From: Terrimicrobiaceae bacterium | Lineage (GTDB): Bacteria > Verrucomicrobiota > Verrucomicrobiia > Chthoniobacterales > Terrimicrobiaceae | Assembly (NCBI GenBank): GCA_018402345.1 | Contig: JAGYIV010000008.1 | Location: 310,001 to 374,000, forward strand | DNA length: 64,000 nt | Direction of reading: 5' to 3' | Shown here: in pieces, positions 29,003 through 39,127 of the stretch | Position numbering within the stretch: the stretch's first letter is position 1 | Layout of the letters: each line of letters opens with the position of its first letter | The notes under the pieces: generated by a model | The model's database searches: none | Told to the model about the DNA's origin: nothing | What the model saw: only the letters and a program-made list of their open reading frames with translations | Translations under genes and position numbers: made by a program

Positions 29003-29448
29003 TACTCGTCCTCCCCTCCGGAATCAGCAAATGTCACGCCGGTGATCTCAGCCCTCGCGCAGACGTTCAGCACCGCCACGATCCGCTGGTGGTTCGCGGC
29101 GTCATCCGCGTCGATCGTGATCAATGCCTCGCTCTTGTTCGCGTCGGCCGTTTCCTTGAACCTTTTCAATGTCGCTAACAACGCGGGCATCTCGAGTGTG
29201 CCGGTGGAGTCCATCGGCTGCTCGTTCAACAACACACGCCCATCAGCCTCGATGCGGATGCGCTGCTCGTCGGGGATATCTACCACGTCCTCCTGAGCCG
29301 CGGTCCCGGGCAAGCCGATATTGATGTCGCTCTCCTGCTTGATCGGCTTGGCCGAGACCATGAAAAAAACCAGCAGCAGAAAGACCATGTCGATCATCGG
29401 CCCCATCTGCATTTCAACGGTCTGGGTGTCTTTTTTACGGAGGCGCAT
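29002..29448 (-). CDS. ExbD/TolR family biopolymer transport protein (second copy)
   Basis: About 148 residues with the ExbD pattern: a short basic N-terminus, QMGPMIDMVFLLLVFFMVSA with the proton-path Asp in the helix, then a periplasmic domain (IRIEADGRVLLNEQPMD). The ATG at 29448 gives the usual N-terminus (RLRKKDTQTVEMQ); an ATG at 29532 would add 28 residues. No strong ribosome-binding site is seen for either. Between the candidates lies AT-rich DNA with a tandem TTTTAAG, and the gap to the first ExbD (29533-29593) contains GGGACGCCTGTGCC, like a fragment of a dispersed repeat. Confidence 0.87.
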   Translation of the reverse strand: MRLRKKDTQTVEMQMGPMIDMVFLLLVFFMVSAKPIKQESDINIGLPGTAAQEDVVDIPDEQRIRIEADGRVLLNEQPMDSTGTLEMPALLATLKRFKETADANKSEALITIDADDAANHQRIVAVLNVCARAEITGVTFADSGGEDE

Positions 29449-29593
29449 CGGAGTTTTAAGTTTTAAGTTGCTGCGTTTTGGGATCGGGCGCGTCCGAAAA
29501 AAAGGGAGTTTGAGAGGAACCATATCTGCCATTAAAGGAGGGACGCCTGTGCCCCCTTCTTTGGCTGACGCGTATTTTTTGGGAGCGGGCTCA

Positions 29594-30001
29594 TCAGTCC
29601 TGGTAGGTTCCGAAAATCACGTTCACCGCGCCGGCCTCGCTGGCGATGCGCATGAGTTCCTTGATCTGCTTGCCGGGCGTGTCCTTGTCGGCCCTGACAT
29701 AGATTCGCAACGGCGGCGTCACTTTGAACCGCTCTTTCAAATACGACGTAAGTTCCTTTTTGTCCGTTCGCCGCTGGCCGATGTGGTAGTTCCCCTCGCC
29801 GTCGATGCTGATGACATCCCGGTTCGACAAATCGTTCGGAATCGTGGCGTTTGCAGCCGTGGGCAGCTTGATGTCCACCTTCACCTGCTCCTTGGAAATC
29901 TTGGTGGTCACCATAAAAAAAATCAGGAGCAGAAAGGTCATATCGATCATCGGGGCGAGCTGGAACCCGATTTCGTCCTCCTGTTTCTTGGCGAGTTTCA
30001 T
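29594..30001 (-). CDS. ExbD/TolR family biopolymer transport protein (first copy)
   Basis: 135 residues: basic N-terminus, membrane helix with the conserved Asp (QLAPMIDMTFLLLIFFMVTT), periplasmic domain ending TPGKQIKELMRIASEAGAVNVIFG. With ExbB it forms the proton-driven stator that energises outer-membrane or envelope processes. Begins 3 bp after the ExbB stop. Sequence differs markedly from the second ExbD, so it is not a recent duplicate; two different ExbD chains probably form a mixed complex. Confidence 0.92.
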   Translation of the reverse strand: MKLAKKQEDEIGFQLAPMIDMTFLLLIFFMVTTKISKEQVKVDIKLPTAANATIPNDLSNRDVISIDGEGNYHIGQRRTDKKELTSYLKERFKVTPPLRIYVRADKDTPGKQIKELMRIASEAGAVNVIFGTYQD

Positions 30002-30004
30002 TGC

Positions 30005-30808
30005 CTATTCGGCGGCCTCCTGCCCGTGTTGCTCGTATTCGGCCGAGGAACCGGAGAGTTTGATTTCGCCGCTCAGAAGATCGAGCATGAACGTCACCCG
30101 CTTCTGGATGTTCGCCACATGCACCTGCAAGAGGTTGCGGAAGTAGAAATACAGGAACATCGCAGGGATGCCCACGAGCAGTCCGGCGGCGGTCGTCGTC
30201 ATCGCCTCGCCGATGCCTCCCGCCAAATCCGAAGGCTCGGACTTCCCGGCGGCGAGTTGGTCGAAACTCGCGATCATTCCGGTTACGGTGCCGAGCAACC
30301 CGAGCATCGGCCCGATTGTGGCGAAGACATTCAAGTAGTTCACCCAGATGTTTATTTTCGTCTCCTCGTTGGCGAGCGTCTCTCCGGCCGCCTGCTCCAT
30401 GGAAATCTTGTTCGCAAGATCCCGCTCGAAGTTCACCTTAAGCAACGCGGCAGCCATCGTGTTCGCAAAGACATTCGGCTGGCTGTGGCACAGCGAGTAG
30501 GCGGACGAGGCGTCGCGCACCTGCATGTATTGGCCGACCGCCTCGACCTGCGCGGGCGGCATCATCTTCCTCCCCTGGATTTGCAGGAAACAATAAATCC
30601 CGACCGCCGCCGTGCCGATCGAGCACCCCAGCAATGGCCACATGAGCGCACCGCCGGAGTTGAAGAGATCCATCAATGTCTTGTCCTTCGGCGGCTTCGC
30701 AGCGGCGGCCTCGTCCTGCGCAAGCAGCGGTGCGGCGCATCCGAGCACAGCGAGCGCGAGACACGCGGTGGCGAGGAGTTTTTTCTGTTTCATACGGGTG
30801 GTTTTCAT
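30005..30808 (-). CDS. MotA/TolQ/ExbB proton channel family protein
   Basis: 267 residues: a signal-like N-terminal helix (LLATACLALAVLGCAAPLLA), a periplasmic stretch (KPPKDKTLMDLFNSGGALMWPLLG), then ExbB helices with NVFATIGPMLGLLGTVTGMIASF and EAMTTTAAGLLVGIPAMFLY, the two most conserved parts of the family. The extra N-terminal exported region is common in ExbB proteins of operons of this kind. Start overlaps the stop of the upstream secreted-protein gene as ATGA. Confidence 0.92.
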   Translation of the reverse strand: MKTTRMKQKKLLATACLALAVLGCAAPLLAQDEAAAAKPPKDKTLMDLFNSGGALMWPLLGCSIGTAAVGIYCFLQIQGRKMMPPAQVEAVGQYMQVRDASSAYSLCHSQPNVFANTMAAALLKVNFERDLANKISMEQAAGETLANEETKINIWVNYLNVFATIGPMLGLLGTVTGMIASFDQLAAGKSEPSDLAGGIGEAMTTTAAGLLVGIPAMFLYFYFRNLLQVHVANIQKRVTFMLDLLSGEIKLSGSSAEYEQHGQEAAE

Positions 30809-31836
30809 GGGTTTTCGGGTTGATTTGATTTGGAAGCCGGCGACAAGCCGCCTGCCGCGTTGGCCATTTCCTCCACAGCCTCCCGGGCGGCATCGCGCGC
30901 GAGCAACTCGGGCGGCAACGTTTCAAGGTAGGCTCCGGCCAGTTTGGCCTCGGGAGCCGCGGGGTAAAGGGCAACAATGTCGCGGGCAACCTCCATTGCC
31001 TTGGCGTCGTCGCCTCCAAGGCGGTGAATGCGAACAGCACCCCACAGTCCACGCGCGGCCTTGGCATTGTCGGATCCATAAAACAGCGCGGGATACAGAA
31101 ACAATTCCAACGCCCGTTTGTGAAGTTTATGGCGCTGGTCGATCACCCGCGTTCCAGCGTCGTCGATCTCGCGCGTGTCCTCGCTCCACCGGGGATTTTC
31201 CTTCAAGAACACCTCCAACTCGCCGGCGGTTGCCTGTGCCATGATGTGGTTGGCCTCGATCAAAATCACGGGATCGTCGAACTCCTCGGCAATCTTTCTG
31301 GCTTCGCCAACCGCCTCGGCGGCGTTGCCCGAGGCAACCATGGCGCGCAACCTCCCCTGCTTCGCCCGCATCCGGTCGGCCCCGCTCCAAGCCCCGCCCT
31401 CGACTTCGCGAAACACTTCGAGCGCCTTGGCGACATCCTCCGGCGCTCCCTTGACCAGCAACAACTCGCCGAACTTGCAGCCCGCCGCGCCGGCGAGGGA
31501 ACGCGGCATCGCCACCCACTGCCGTTGCCGCATCCACTCCAACTCGACCTCAAGCATCTGCTCGACCCCCGCATCCCTCAACAACTTGTTCCTCGCCGGA
31601 TCATCGCGGAATTCGATCGCCTCGATATCAGCGCGCGGGATCGACACCGTGGCGGTCGCCCCGGCGGGAATCGCCCCAACACCGGAGTTCGGCAACGGAA
31701 CGCGAAGCCTCAGGGTGGTTCCATCGAACCCCGCAATCTCCCCCGCACGGCTCTCGCCGTTGGCAAGAATCACCACATCACGTGCCGATGCCGCCGCGGC
31801 GAGCATCAGGGATGCAACAAAAACAAGTCGTTTCAT
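30805..31836 (-). CDS. Secreted helical-repeat protein of the ExbB/ExbD operon, function unknown
   Basis: 343 residues: signal peptide (LVFVASLMLAAAASA), an N-terminal beta segment (VVILANGESRAGEIAGFDGTTLRLRVPL) reminiscent of small SH3-like domains that measure or bind, then helical repeats of TPR-like character and an Ala-rich tail. No enzymatic motif seen. Coupled by 4-bp overlaps at both ends to the SNase-TPR gene and to exbB, so it is a fixed member of the operon and probably acts in the periplasm with it. Confidence 0.65.
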   Translation of the reverse strand: MKRLVFVASLMLAAAASARDVVILANGESRAGEIAGFDGTTLRLRVPLPNSGVGAIPAGATATVSIPRADIEAIEFRDDPARNKLLRDAGVEQMLEVELEWMRQRQWVAMPRSLAGAAGCKFGELLLVKGAPEDVAKALEVFREVEGGAWSGADRMRAKQGRLRAMVASGNAAEAVGEARKIAEEFDDPVILIEANHIMAQATAGELEVFLKENPRWSEDTREIDDAGTRVIDQRHKLHKRALELFLYPALFYGSDNAKAARGLWGAVRIHRLGGDDAKAMEVARDIVALYPAAPEAKLAGAYLETLPPELLARDAAREAVEEMANAAGGLSPASKSNQPENP

Positions 31837-34800
31837 CCCCTGCCCTCCCCGTTTGGTTGATCGCCGCCGTTCTCCTCCGACTCATTGCCAGATGGCACCG
31901 GCCCCCCGAGCGCCTCCAACCGCGCCTTGGCGTCCGCCGTCTCGGGAAATTCCTCGAGATCGGGATTGGCCGTCAATTCCTGATACGTCCGCCGCGCGCT
32001 CAACTGGTCTTGCAACAACTCGAACGCCTCGCCGCTGCGCCTGTAAGCCTTCGCCACCCACGGCCTCCAGCGCTGGTGCATCACATAAATCCGCTGGAAA
32101 TACGGGATCGCCAACTTGGGATTGTTTTCGGCCATGTGCGACTCACCGATCAAATACAACGCCTCCGCCTTTTGCTCGCCCCGAACCCCCTCGTTGGAAA
32201 GAACCGCCTCGAGCACCCGGCGCATTTCCTCTCGCTTGTCGGCCTTTGCAAGCAACCGCGCCTTGGCAAGCATCACCGGGCCGAAGACCGGCGTGCCCAT
32301 CGTCTCCTTCTCAAAGCGGTCGAACCAAACCATCGCGGCATCTTCGTTCCCACGCTCCATCTCCAACTGCCCGAGCGCCGCGAGAATCCGGTCCTTCTCG
32401 ATCGCGCGCGGATTCCACCGCAATGTGTCCCTCAACATCATCTCTCCCTCCCGGACCCGACCGGTCTCGATCAGGGCATTCCCGAAATCCACCAACATCT
32501 CGGGACTGTGCACAGCCGGATCGGCGTATGCAGACGCCCGCGCCAGCAGACTCATCGACAATGCCGGATCGGCCTTCGTCGCCAACTTCGCCTGCGCGTG
32601 GATCAACCGCATCGCGAACGTCTCGCGACCCCCCGACAATGCGGCATCGCTCTTTTCCCTCAACATCGCGGCATAGGCCTCGGGCTCGCCGGGCCCACGG
32701 TAAAGACGCGCCAGCGATTGGAAAATCTCGCCGGTGGATTTGATGGCGGGATCGTTGCCCGACTCCTCGAGAATCCTCCAATGCATTTCCCGGGCCTTTT
32801 CGACCTCACCGGTTTGCCGGTAATACCACCCCATGTTCCGCACCGCCTCGCCAAGTCGCGGCGACTGGGGCATCTCGGCGAGGAACTTCTCCATCAACTC
32901 CCGGTAGCGCTCGGGCTCCTCCAGCAGTTTCAGCCCCTCGGCTGTCCGAAAGACTCCTTCCTCATAGGGCTTCACATCTTCGGGTGGGATCGAGGCGAAC
33001 ACCTTGAACCCCTCCTCAAGCGCCCCCTCGTTCATCATGGCATTGCCCAAAAGCACCTTCGCTTCGCTGTTCTCGGGCTCGGCGGGAAATTTCTCCAGAT
33101 ACCCGTGCAACTCGTCGATCGCCTCGCCGAACCGTTCCATCTGCTGCAAACAATACGCCTTCCGGAACACCGCCGCACCCCGATACCTCCCGTCGGGCTG
33201 CGACTCGAGGTAGGCATCCATCAACTCCCGGCACTCGTCGTATTGCTTGTCGTAGGAATACGCCATCCCGAGCCAATACGCGGCACCGTCGGCCATCGCG
33301 TGCTTCGGATGCCTGGAAAGAAAATCCCGGAACGCCTCCGCGCCATCCATGTTCCTCTCGGCGAGCAACAGGCAAAACGCCCTCATGAAGCGTGACCTAA
33401 TCGCATATTCCGAGGAAGGATGCGCCTCGGTGATCCTGCCGTAGGCCGCGACCGCCTCCTCATACATCAAGGACGACTGCATCGCCTCGGCCTCGAGGAA
33501 CAACGCCTCGGGAACATGTTTCGAGTCGGGGAACCGCTCGACAAACCGCCGCGAGGCATCCGCCGCCGCAGGCCAGTCCTCGAGCGCCGTCCAGCACCTC
33601 ACCACATTCAAGGCCGCCTGCTCGGTCAGCGGGTCCGCGGGCAACTCACTGATCATCCCTTCCATCACCAGCGCAGCCTCCTGATATCGCTTCATCCGCA
33701 AATACGCCATGGCCAACCGGAACCGCAATGAGGCATCGAAACTCTCGACCTTGCGGAAATTCTCCAACTCCCGCCGCACCTCGGACACCAACCGAGTGAA
33801 CAGCAGCCGCGTGTAGGGATCCAGCGACGCATTTTCCTCGGCGGCCTTCCTTCGGCTCTCGAGGGCCTCGAGCCGCTCCTCCTGTCGCTTCACCAACCGA
33901 TCGAAGGTCCACACCCGCTGCAGGCACTGGATCGCCTTGCGGAAGTCCCCCTTGTCGAGCCACCGGTTCCCGAGCTGCAGCGTCAGGCTTTGAAACGAGA
34001 TCAGCTGCGCGATGTCCTCCATGCGCGGGTATTCCTCAAGCACCACTCCAATCGCCTCGTCGTCCTCGCCCAACTCAAGGAGCGCATACAATTGGAAAAT
34101 CACGGCCCTGCCGCGCGCTTCTGGAGCCAACTCCCCCTTCATCGCCTTGAAATGATCCGCCGCCTCACGGTAGTTGCCGTTGAGCAGCATCGCGGTCCCG
34201 ATCAAGGATCGCGCCTCGGGCACCCGCGCCACCATCGGATTCCTGCGGACAAACAGAGGATTCTTCTCCACCCCGGGCTCGAACATGGCAACAAACCGCT
34301 CGAGCGATTCACGGGCACCAGCGTGGTCGTTGAGTTGCATGTTCACAACACCCTGCCAAAACGCCAACTCCCTCACCTGCGCCTCGGGAAGCGGGGGATC
34401 CATCGCCAGCGCGGTGTCGATCGACCCGAGCGCCTCGGCGAACCGGCCAAGCAGGATCTGGCACATCGCCACCGGATACCGGGAATTCCGCACCGCCGTC
34501 TGTGCGGCGTCATTCGATCCATAGTCCCGGATGAATTGCTCGTAGATGCCCAGCGACTCCTCGTATTTTTTCTCAAGAAACAACGCCCTCGCCTTCTCGA
34601 AGGCCTCGTCGGCGGTCATGCCCCCGATCACCACCCCGCCAAGACCGCCAGGCGCACCGCCGCCAAAAATCCCCGCCTTCGCTTTTCTCGCCCGATCCTC
34701 AAGTTTTTGAATCTCGGGAAACGATGGTGCCTTGGGTGCGCTTGTGGCCTTGCCATATGCCCTCGCCAACCCTGCTTCAACGAGCAATTCGGCCAGATCC

Positions 34801-35393
34801 TTGCTCTGTCCCACCGGGCGAACCACCGCGTAATGGCGCTTTATTTTGCTGTCACCAAGCGCGTCCTCGAACCGTGTCACCACTTGAAAGGGCTTCTCTA
34901 GCAACTTGGCAGTGAATTCAGTGGCCTGCTGACCGGCTTTCAAGACCGCCGTCTGATCCACACCGAAAGCCTCCATCTGCTCGGCAACACGCTCTTTTTG
35001 ACTCAGGTTCGTCTCGGGCGCATCCGCAAGATACAGCCGGAAAATATATTCCTTCCCGTCGTGCCGGACATGGAAGGAGTCGCCGTCGTTGGCCCTGTTG
35101 GGAAGAAGCACGCAGCCCTCGAGCATCTTCCATTCCGATCCGGCCACGGTCGTGACACCGAGCGACACCAAACACAACCCGGCGGACAGCAGCCTGCGAA
35201 ATTCAAAAACAACCCGCCCGCTGCGGCGGGTCGGGCCCCCCGCCACATCGGAATCCGGCGTCACACCGGCGACCGCATGTCGGCAATTCTCCTGAATCAT
35301 TGGATCGTTGTCGGGGCAGGGAACGAGGTTCATACCATAGTTTTCTCGCGGATGTCCAAGACCAAATACGTTGCGATTTCGTGACACGGCCAT
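31833..35393 (-). CDS. Exported fusion: staphylococcal-nuclease-like domain plus long TPR array
   Basis: 1186 residues. A hydrophobic export segment lies near residues 64-84. Residues 90-243 match the thermonuclease fold: [17 protein letters not shown] with Arg119, Asp124 and Glu127 at the catalytic positions, Arg186 in KIKRHYAVV, and the closing [11 protein letters not shown]...ARKAKAGIF. From about 258 to 1150 there are many TPR units (for example [19 protein letters not shown]). The ATG at 35393 has GGAG 7 bp upstream; ATGs at 35333 and 35300 are alternatives and give a more usual signal peptide length. First gene of the operon with ExbB/ExbD, divergent from infA. Confidence 0.75.
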   Translation of the reverse strand: MAVSRNRNVFGLGHPRENYGMNLVPCPDNDPMIQENCRHAVAGVTPDSDVAGGPTRRSGRVVFEFRRLLSAGLCLVSLGVTTVAGSEWKMLEGCVLLPNRANDGDSFHVRHDGKEYIFRLYLADAPETNLSQKERVAEQMEAFGVDQTAVLKAGQQATEFTAKLLEKPFQVVTRFEDALGDSKIKRHYAVVRPVGQSKDLAELLVEAGLARAYGKATSAPKAPSFPEIQKLEDRARKAKAGIFGGGAPGGLGGVVIGGMTADEAFEKARALFLEKKYEESLGIYEQFIRDYGSNDAAQTAVRNSRYPVAMCQILLGRFAEALGSIDTALAMDPPLPEAQVRELAFWQGVVNMQLNDHAGARESLERFVAMFEPGVEKNPLFVRRNPMVARVPEARSLIGTAMLLNGNYREAADHFKAMKGELAPEARGRAVIFQLYALLELGEDDEAIGVVLEEYPRMEDIAQLISFQSLTLQLGNRWLDKGDFRKAIQCLQRVWTFDRLVKRQEERLEALESRRKAAEENASLDPYTRLLFTRLVSEVRRELENFRKVESFDASLRFRLAMAYLRMKRYQEAALVMEGMISELPADPLTEQAALNVVRCWTALEDWPAAADASRRFVERFPDSKHVPEALFLEAEAMQSSLMYEEAVAAYGRITEAHPSSEYAIRSRFMRAFCLLLAERNMDGAEAFRDFLSRHPKHAMADGAAYWLGMAYSYDKQYDECRELMDAYLESQPDGRYRGAAVFRKAYCLQQMERFGEAIDELHGYLEKFPAEPENSEAKVLLGNAMMNEGALEEGFKVFASIPPEDVKPYEEGVFRTAEGLKLLEEPERYRELMEKFLAEMPQSPRLGEAVRNMGWYYRQTGEVEKAREMHWRILEESGNDPAIKSTGEIFQSLARLYRGPGEPEAYAAMLREKSDAALSGGRETFAMRLIHAQAKLATKADPALSMSLLARASAYADPAVHSPEMLVDFGNALIETGRVREGEMMLRDTLRWNPRAIEKDRILAALGQLEMERGNEDAAMVWFDRFEKETMGTPVFGPVMLAKARLLAKADKREEMRRVLEAVLSNEGVRGEQKAEALYLIGESHMAENNPKLAIPYFQRIYVMHQRWRPWVAKAYRRSGEAFELLQDQLSARRTYQELTANPDLEEFPETADAKARLEALGGPVPSGNESEENGGDQPNGEGRG

Positions 35394-35471
35394 TCAGCCA
35401 CTCCAAGCCTCACGCTCGGCGGGAGAAGTGATTGCCACGCGCGAACTCCTGTCGTATTGATCCCAGCCCAC

Positions 35472-35720
35472 ATGGCAAAAGACGACTGCATTACAAGCGA
35501 AGGAGTGGTGGTGGAGGTCCTTCCCGGAACACTCTTCCGGGTGAAACTCGCCAACGACCACGTCATCCTCGCTCACATCTCCGGGAAAATGAGAAAGCAC
35601 TTCATCCGAATCGTGCCCGGCGACAAAGTGACCGTCGAAATCTCCCCATACGATCTCACCAAAGGCCGCATCACCTTCCGCGAAGCGGGCAGCGGTCCCG
35701 CCCGCCCACCACGCCGCTGA
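35472..35720 (+). CDS. infA: Translation initiation factor IF-1
   Basis: 82 residues with the OB-fold signature: [58 protein letters not shown]. The ATG at 35472 gives the usual AKDD N-terminus; five more codons are open upstream. A basic tail (PARPPRR) extends slightly past the usual end. Divergent from the SNase-TPR gene; 26 bp before the Hsp70 gene. Confidence 0.96.
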   Translation: MAKDDCITSEGVVVEVLPGTLFRVKLANDHVILAHISGKMRKHFIRIVPGDKVTVEISPYDLTKGRITFREAGSGPARPPRR

Positions 35721-35746
35721 TCCGGCGTGGCCTGCCGATCCTCCGA

Positions 35747-37444
35747 ATGATTGCCGGCATCGACCTCGGCACCACCCACTCGCTCGCGGGAGTCATGGAA
35801 AGCGGGTTTCCGGTTCTTGTCGCGGACCCACTCGGACGACGCCTCACCCCCTCGGCCGTTTCCTTTCCCGAGTCAGGCCCACCGGTTGTTGGGTGGCCGG
35901 CATTGGAAATAAAATCCACCGCCTTGGGCAGGGTCGTCACCTCCGTGAAACGCCTGATCGGCCGCCGCGCGGGCGAACCTGTCGATCTTCCCCACTCGGA
36001 TATCGTCAGTCCCGGCCCCGGCGGATCGCTCCTCGTCGACTCAGGCCACGGACACCTCAAACCAGAGGAGGTCTCCGCCCTTGTCCTGGCAAAACTCAAA
36101 AACGATCTCGAGGCCTCTTGCGGATGTTCCGTCGATCGTGCCGTGATCACCGTCCCGGCCTACTTCAACGACGCCCAGCGCGCGGCGACGAAACGCGCGG
36201 GCGAACTCGCCGGATTCACCGTGGAACGCATCCTCTCGGAACCCACCGCGGCCGCCCTGGCCTATGGACTCGACCGCCTGGGCACCCGCTCGAAGATTGC
36301 CGTCTACGACCTCGGCGGCGGCACGTTCGACATCTCGGTTCTAGAACTCGACAACGGCGTCTTTGAAGTCATGTCGACAAACGGCGACACCCGCCTCGGT
36401 GGCGACGATCTCGATGCCGCCTTGGCATCGGCTTGGAACATTTCCACCGGTGATGCAGCGACCATCAAACATCTCCTCACCGATGCCTCCGAGACGGAGC
36501 GCCATGGACGCACGTTCACCCGCGCCGATCTCGAAACCGTCTGCCGCCCGGTCATCGAAAAAACGCGCACCCATTGCCTGCGATCCCTCGCAGATGCGGG
36601 AATCGCGCCAGCGGACCTCGATGCCGTCGTCCTCGTCGGCGGCGCCACCCGCATGCCGCTCGTCCGTCGCTTCGTCGCCGACATCTTCGGGCGCGAACCC
36701 GACACCTCGCAACACCCGGACGAAGCCGTGGCCCTCGGCGCCACCATCCAGGCGGGCATCCTGTCCGGAGCGATCGGGAACATCACCCTGCTGGATGTCA
36801 CCCCGCTTTCCCTCGGCATCGAAACCTTCGGGGGCCTCATGAATGTCCTCATCCCCCGCAACACCACGATCCCTTGCAAGGCGGGGGAAATGTTCACCAA
36901 TGCCTTGGCGAACCAAACCGGCATGCGGATTTCCATCCTGCAGGGCGAACGAGAAATGGCCCGCGACAATTGGAAACTCGGCGAGATGGATGTTGCCTTC
37001 ACCCCCGCCCCGAAAGGCCAGGCACGCGTCGGCGTCCAGTTCGAACTCGATGCCGACGGCATCCTCCGCGTCCTCGCCCGCGACACCGCTACCGGCAAGG
37101 ATTCCGTGCTGGAAATCAAAAGCGCCGTGGAGGTCGCCGACGAGGCAGTCGAGCAAATGCTCGGCGATTCGCTGGACCACGCCTTCGAGGACATGGACGA
37201 ACGCGTCTTCACCGAGGCGAAACTCAAGGCCGAAGAGATGCTCCCGGCCGTCGAACGCGCCCTCTCCCAAATCGGCGAGGGAGTCGATCCAGCCACACGC
37301 GACGCCGTCGCGGCGCTCGTGGACCAAATCCACACGGCCATCGCCGCGAAGGCCACAAACGACCTCAAAGCCCGCCTCGCCGAACTCGACCACCTCACCG
37401 AACCCCTCGCCGCCGCCCTCGTCGAAAGCCTCATGGCTTCCTGA
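35747..37444 (+). CDS. Hsp70 family chaperone with shortened nucleotide-binding subdomain
   Basis: 565 residues from ATG 35747. Hsp70 signatures are clear: [54 protein letters not shown] and the substrate-binding [13 protein letters not shown]. The segment from GGDDLD to RADLE is about 46 residues, against about 62 in HscA and about 79 in DnaK, so part of subdomain IIB, the nucleotide-exchange-factor contact, is missing. Total length is also shorter than DnaK (about 640). Could be an HscA-like or a specialised Hsp70; no J-protein, GrpE or iscU gene is adjacent. Confidence 0.88.
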   Translation: MIAGIDLGTTHSLAGVMESGFPVLVADPLGRRLTPSAVSFPESGPPVVGWPALEIKSTALGRVVTSVKRLIGRRAGEPVDLPHSDIVSPGPGGSLLVDSGHGHLKPEEVSALVLAKLKNDLEASCGCSVDRAVITVPAYFNDAQRAATKRAGELAGFTVERILSEPTAAALAYGLDRLGTRSKIAVYDLGGGTFDISVLELDNGVFEVMSTNGDTRLGGDDLDAALASAWNISTGDAATIKHLLTDASETERHGRTFTRADLETVCRPVIEKTRTHCLRSLADAGIAPADLDAVVLVGGATRMPLVRRFVADIFGREPDTSQHPDEAVALGATIQAGILSGAIGNITLLDVTPLSLGIETFGGLMNVLIPRNTTIPCKAGEMFTNALANQTGMRISILQGEREMARDNWKLGEMDVAFTPAPKGQARVGVQFELDADGILRVLARDTATGKDSVLEIKSAVEVADEAVEQMLGDSLDHAFEDMDERVFTEAKLKAEEMLPAVERALSQIGEGVDPATRDAVAALVDQIHTAIAAKATNDLKARLAELDHLTEPLAAALVESLMAS

Positions 37445-37666
37445 GCAGGGCCACTCTCAAACCGTTTTATTTCGATACCGGATTTTTCGACAGGAGGCTT
37501 GGAGGAAAAGGATTCACAGGAGTTCCCTGTGGGGTTGGTCGAATTTGCACAAAAAGTTGAATCCTCCTGAAAGTGCAAACACCTCTGTGCACTGTTGAAA
37601 GGTGGTTAATTCTGTTGAATTCGGGTTAATCTCGGAAAAAGCGAACGCTGCCGGGCCTCCTCTTTG
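37445..37666. other. Intergenic DNA upstream of the toxin-antitoxin module
   Basis: No gene is supported here. The base composition is clearly richer in A+T than the neighbours. A small hairpin CACAGG/CCTGTG lies at 37515-37531 without a T-tract. CACCTCTGTG followed by GGTTAATTC near 37590-37615 faintly resembles the CTCTGTG repeat at 12834. Confidence 0.4.
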
Positions 37667-37691
37667 ACAAACCAGATCAGGTCTGGTTTGT
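37667..37691. promoter_or_regulatory. Inverted repeat, probable autoregulatory operator of the Phd/VapC module
   Basis: Perfect 10-bp arms ACAAACCAGA and TCTGGTTTGT with a 5-bp spacer (TCAGG), ending 8 bp before the GTG start of the antitoxin gene. Antitoxins of the Phd/YefM fold repress their own operon by binding such palindromes. No other copy was noticed in the window. Confidence 0.6.
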
Positions 37692-37699
37692 TTTATCCC

Positions 37700-37939
37700 G
37701 TGAAGACACTGACAATTACCGAGAGCAAAACGCGTCTGTCGTCCTTGGTCGATTCGGTGGTTCGCACCGGTAATCCTGTTGTGATCGGTAAAGCCGGAAA
37801 GCCAATGGTGCAGTTGGTTCCGTATCTGCCCAAGTCGGGCAGGCAACGTTTGGGGGCGATGCGTGGCCAGATTCGTAAAGCGCCCGGCTTTGATTCATGG
37901 AATGAAGAAGAGGCCCTTGCCTTGGGGTTGAAGGAATGA
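37700..37939 (+). CDS. Phd/YefM-type antitoxin
   Basis: 79 residues from GTG 37700: VKTLTITESKTRLSSLVDSVVRTGNPVVIGKAGKPMVQLVPY, the Phd-fold DNA-binding part, then a C-terminal toxin-binding tail (FDSWNEEEALALGL). An in-frame TTG at 37664 would add 12 residues but lies before the operator palindrome, so the GTG is preferred. Stop overlaps the toxin start as ATGA. Neutralises and co-represses with the VapC-type toxin, which here is broken. Confidence 0.85.
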   Translation: MKTLTITESKTRLSSLVDSVVRTGNPVVIGKAGKPMVQLVPYLPKSGRQRLGAMRGQIRKAPGFDSWNEEEALALGLKE

Positions 37940-38316
37940 TCGCCACGGTGTTGGTGGACTCCTGCTCCCTGCTGTGGGCAGTAGACACGCCCGAAAAACT
38001 TGGAACCGCAGCGAGAGAGGCGATCGGGTCGGATGAAAATCGGGTTTTGGTGAGTTCCGGGACACTCTAGGAGCTTTCCATCAAAGCGGAACTGGGCAAA
38101 TTGGCGTTGCCAGAGGGTTTTTTCGAGGAGTTGGCGGAACTCGGTTACGAGACGCTGGCCATAGAGGATCACCATTTGGCGGAATACCGGAAGCTACCGC
38201 TCCACCATCGCGATCCTTTCGACCGTCTTCTGGTTGCCCAATCAAAAGCCGAAGGGATTCCGTTGGTGACATGCGATCCGGAGATCGCCAAATACGGAAC
38301 GATGATCGTTTGGTGA
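37936..38316 (+). pseudogene. VapC-type PIN-domain toxin interrupted by an amber codon
   Basis: The full frame would give 126 residues: LVDSCSLLWAVD (first PIN Asp), a middle block SSGTL-stop-ELSIKAELGKL, PLHHRDPFDRLLVAQ (PIN Asp cluster) and VTCDPEIAKY. Codon 45 at 38068-38070 is TAG. VapC homologues have Trp (TGG) here in the pattern SAxxWEIxIK, so a single G-to-A change explains it. All other PIN residues are kept, and the reading frame is otherwise open. Overlaps the antitoxin stop. Either a recently inactivated toxin, an amber-suppressed gene or a sequence error. Confidence 0.88.
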
Positions 38317-38457
38317 TGGGCAACTGATGGGGACCGGCATCCCACACTGGCGAAATCAAAGTCTCCAAGGAGGCGGGGGTTCAATCGACTTTGCTTGGAC
38401 AGTTCTCGTGCGCCCCAGCGCGCATCATGCATGGATTCCACCCAAGTCCTTCCGCAC

Positions 38458-39127
38458 TCAGGCAGGCAGCAATTCCGACAATCTCTCGAACCCTGCACGT
38501 CCTAGCTCCAGGACATGGGCCGAATTGCGGCGCGTGATTCTCGCGCCGCGCCCGTAGGGCTTCACCGCCAGCACCGCCTCGAGCCTCACCACTGTCGAGC
38601 GGTCCAACCGCTCCGCACCGTCTTTTTTCAGGAGCGATTCCCAATCCCGCAGACCGCGGCGGTCTGGATGGCTCCCCGATGCCGTGTGGACCACCGAATG
38701 TTTGCCATCCGCTTCCACAGCGAGCACAGCATCGAGCGGGACGAGTTGATGGTCCGATCCGCCCCGCCAGCGCATCCAGCTTTGCCAGCGCACGCACCAA
38801 ACGATCCTCGCGCACCGGTTTCACCAAATAATCCACCGCCTCCACATCGAAGGCGGAGAGGGCAAATTGACGGTGCACGGTCGTGAACACCACAGGCGGA
38901 AAACGCCCCGCGCCGCGCAGGAGCGAGAAGCTGTTCTCGCGCCCCAGCTCGATATCCAAAAACACCAAATCAATTCCCGGCCGCTCCAACAGCGCCTTCG
39001 CGCCCTTCAAATCCGACGCCTCGCCCACGATCTCGATGTCGGGCAACCGCTCGAGCATCGTCCGTAGCAGCAACCGCTCGTGCGGGCTGTCATCGACCAA
39101 ACCAACTTGGCGGGCATTGGGTTTCAT
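38458..39127 (-). pseudogene. LytTR-type response regulator, interrupted by a one-base frameshift
   Basis: Start ATG 39127 (KPNARQVGLVDDSPHERLLL) with a receiver domain: acidic pair DD, phosphoacceptor Asp in LVFLDIELG, and VDYLVKPV with the conserved Lys. The frame breaks near 38755-38769, in a GGGGCGG run, after KLDALAG. Removing one base resumes with SDHQLVPLDAVLAVEADGKHSVV and a LytTR DNA-binding domain (RLDRSTVVRLEAVLAVKPYGRGARITRRNS), ending at 38458, about 222 residues. The start overlaps the kinase stop as ATGA. The 141 bp to the toxin gene hold nothing recognisable. Confidence 0.82.

Noticed and set aside
35300-35393. Moving the SNase-TPR start to 35300 to shorten the signal peptide
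   Set aside because: Only the ATG at 35393 has a good GGAG at suitable spacing, so it is kept while the alternative is noted.
37515-37531. Terminator for the Hsp70 gene
   Set aside because: The CACAGG/CCTGTG stem is only 6 bp and has no T-tract; it is also about 70 bp from the stop.
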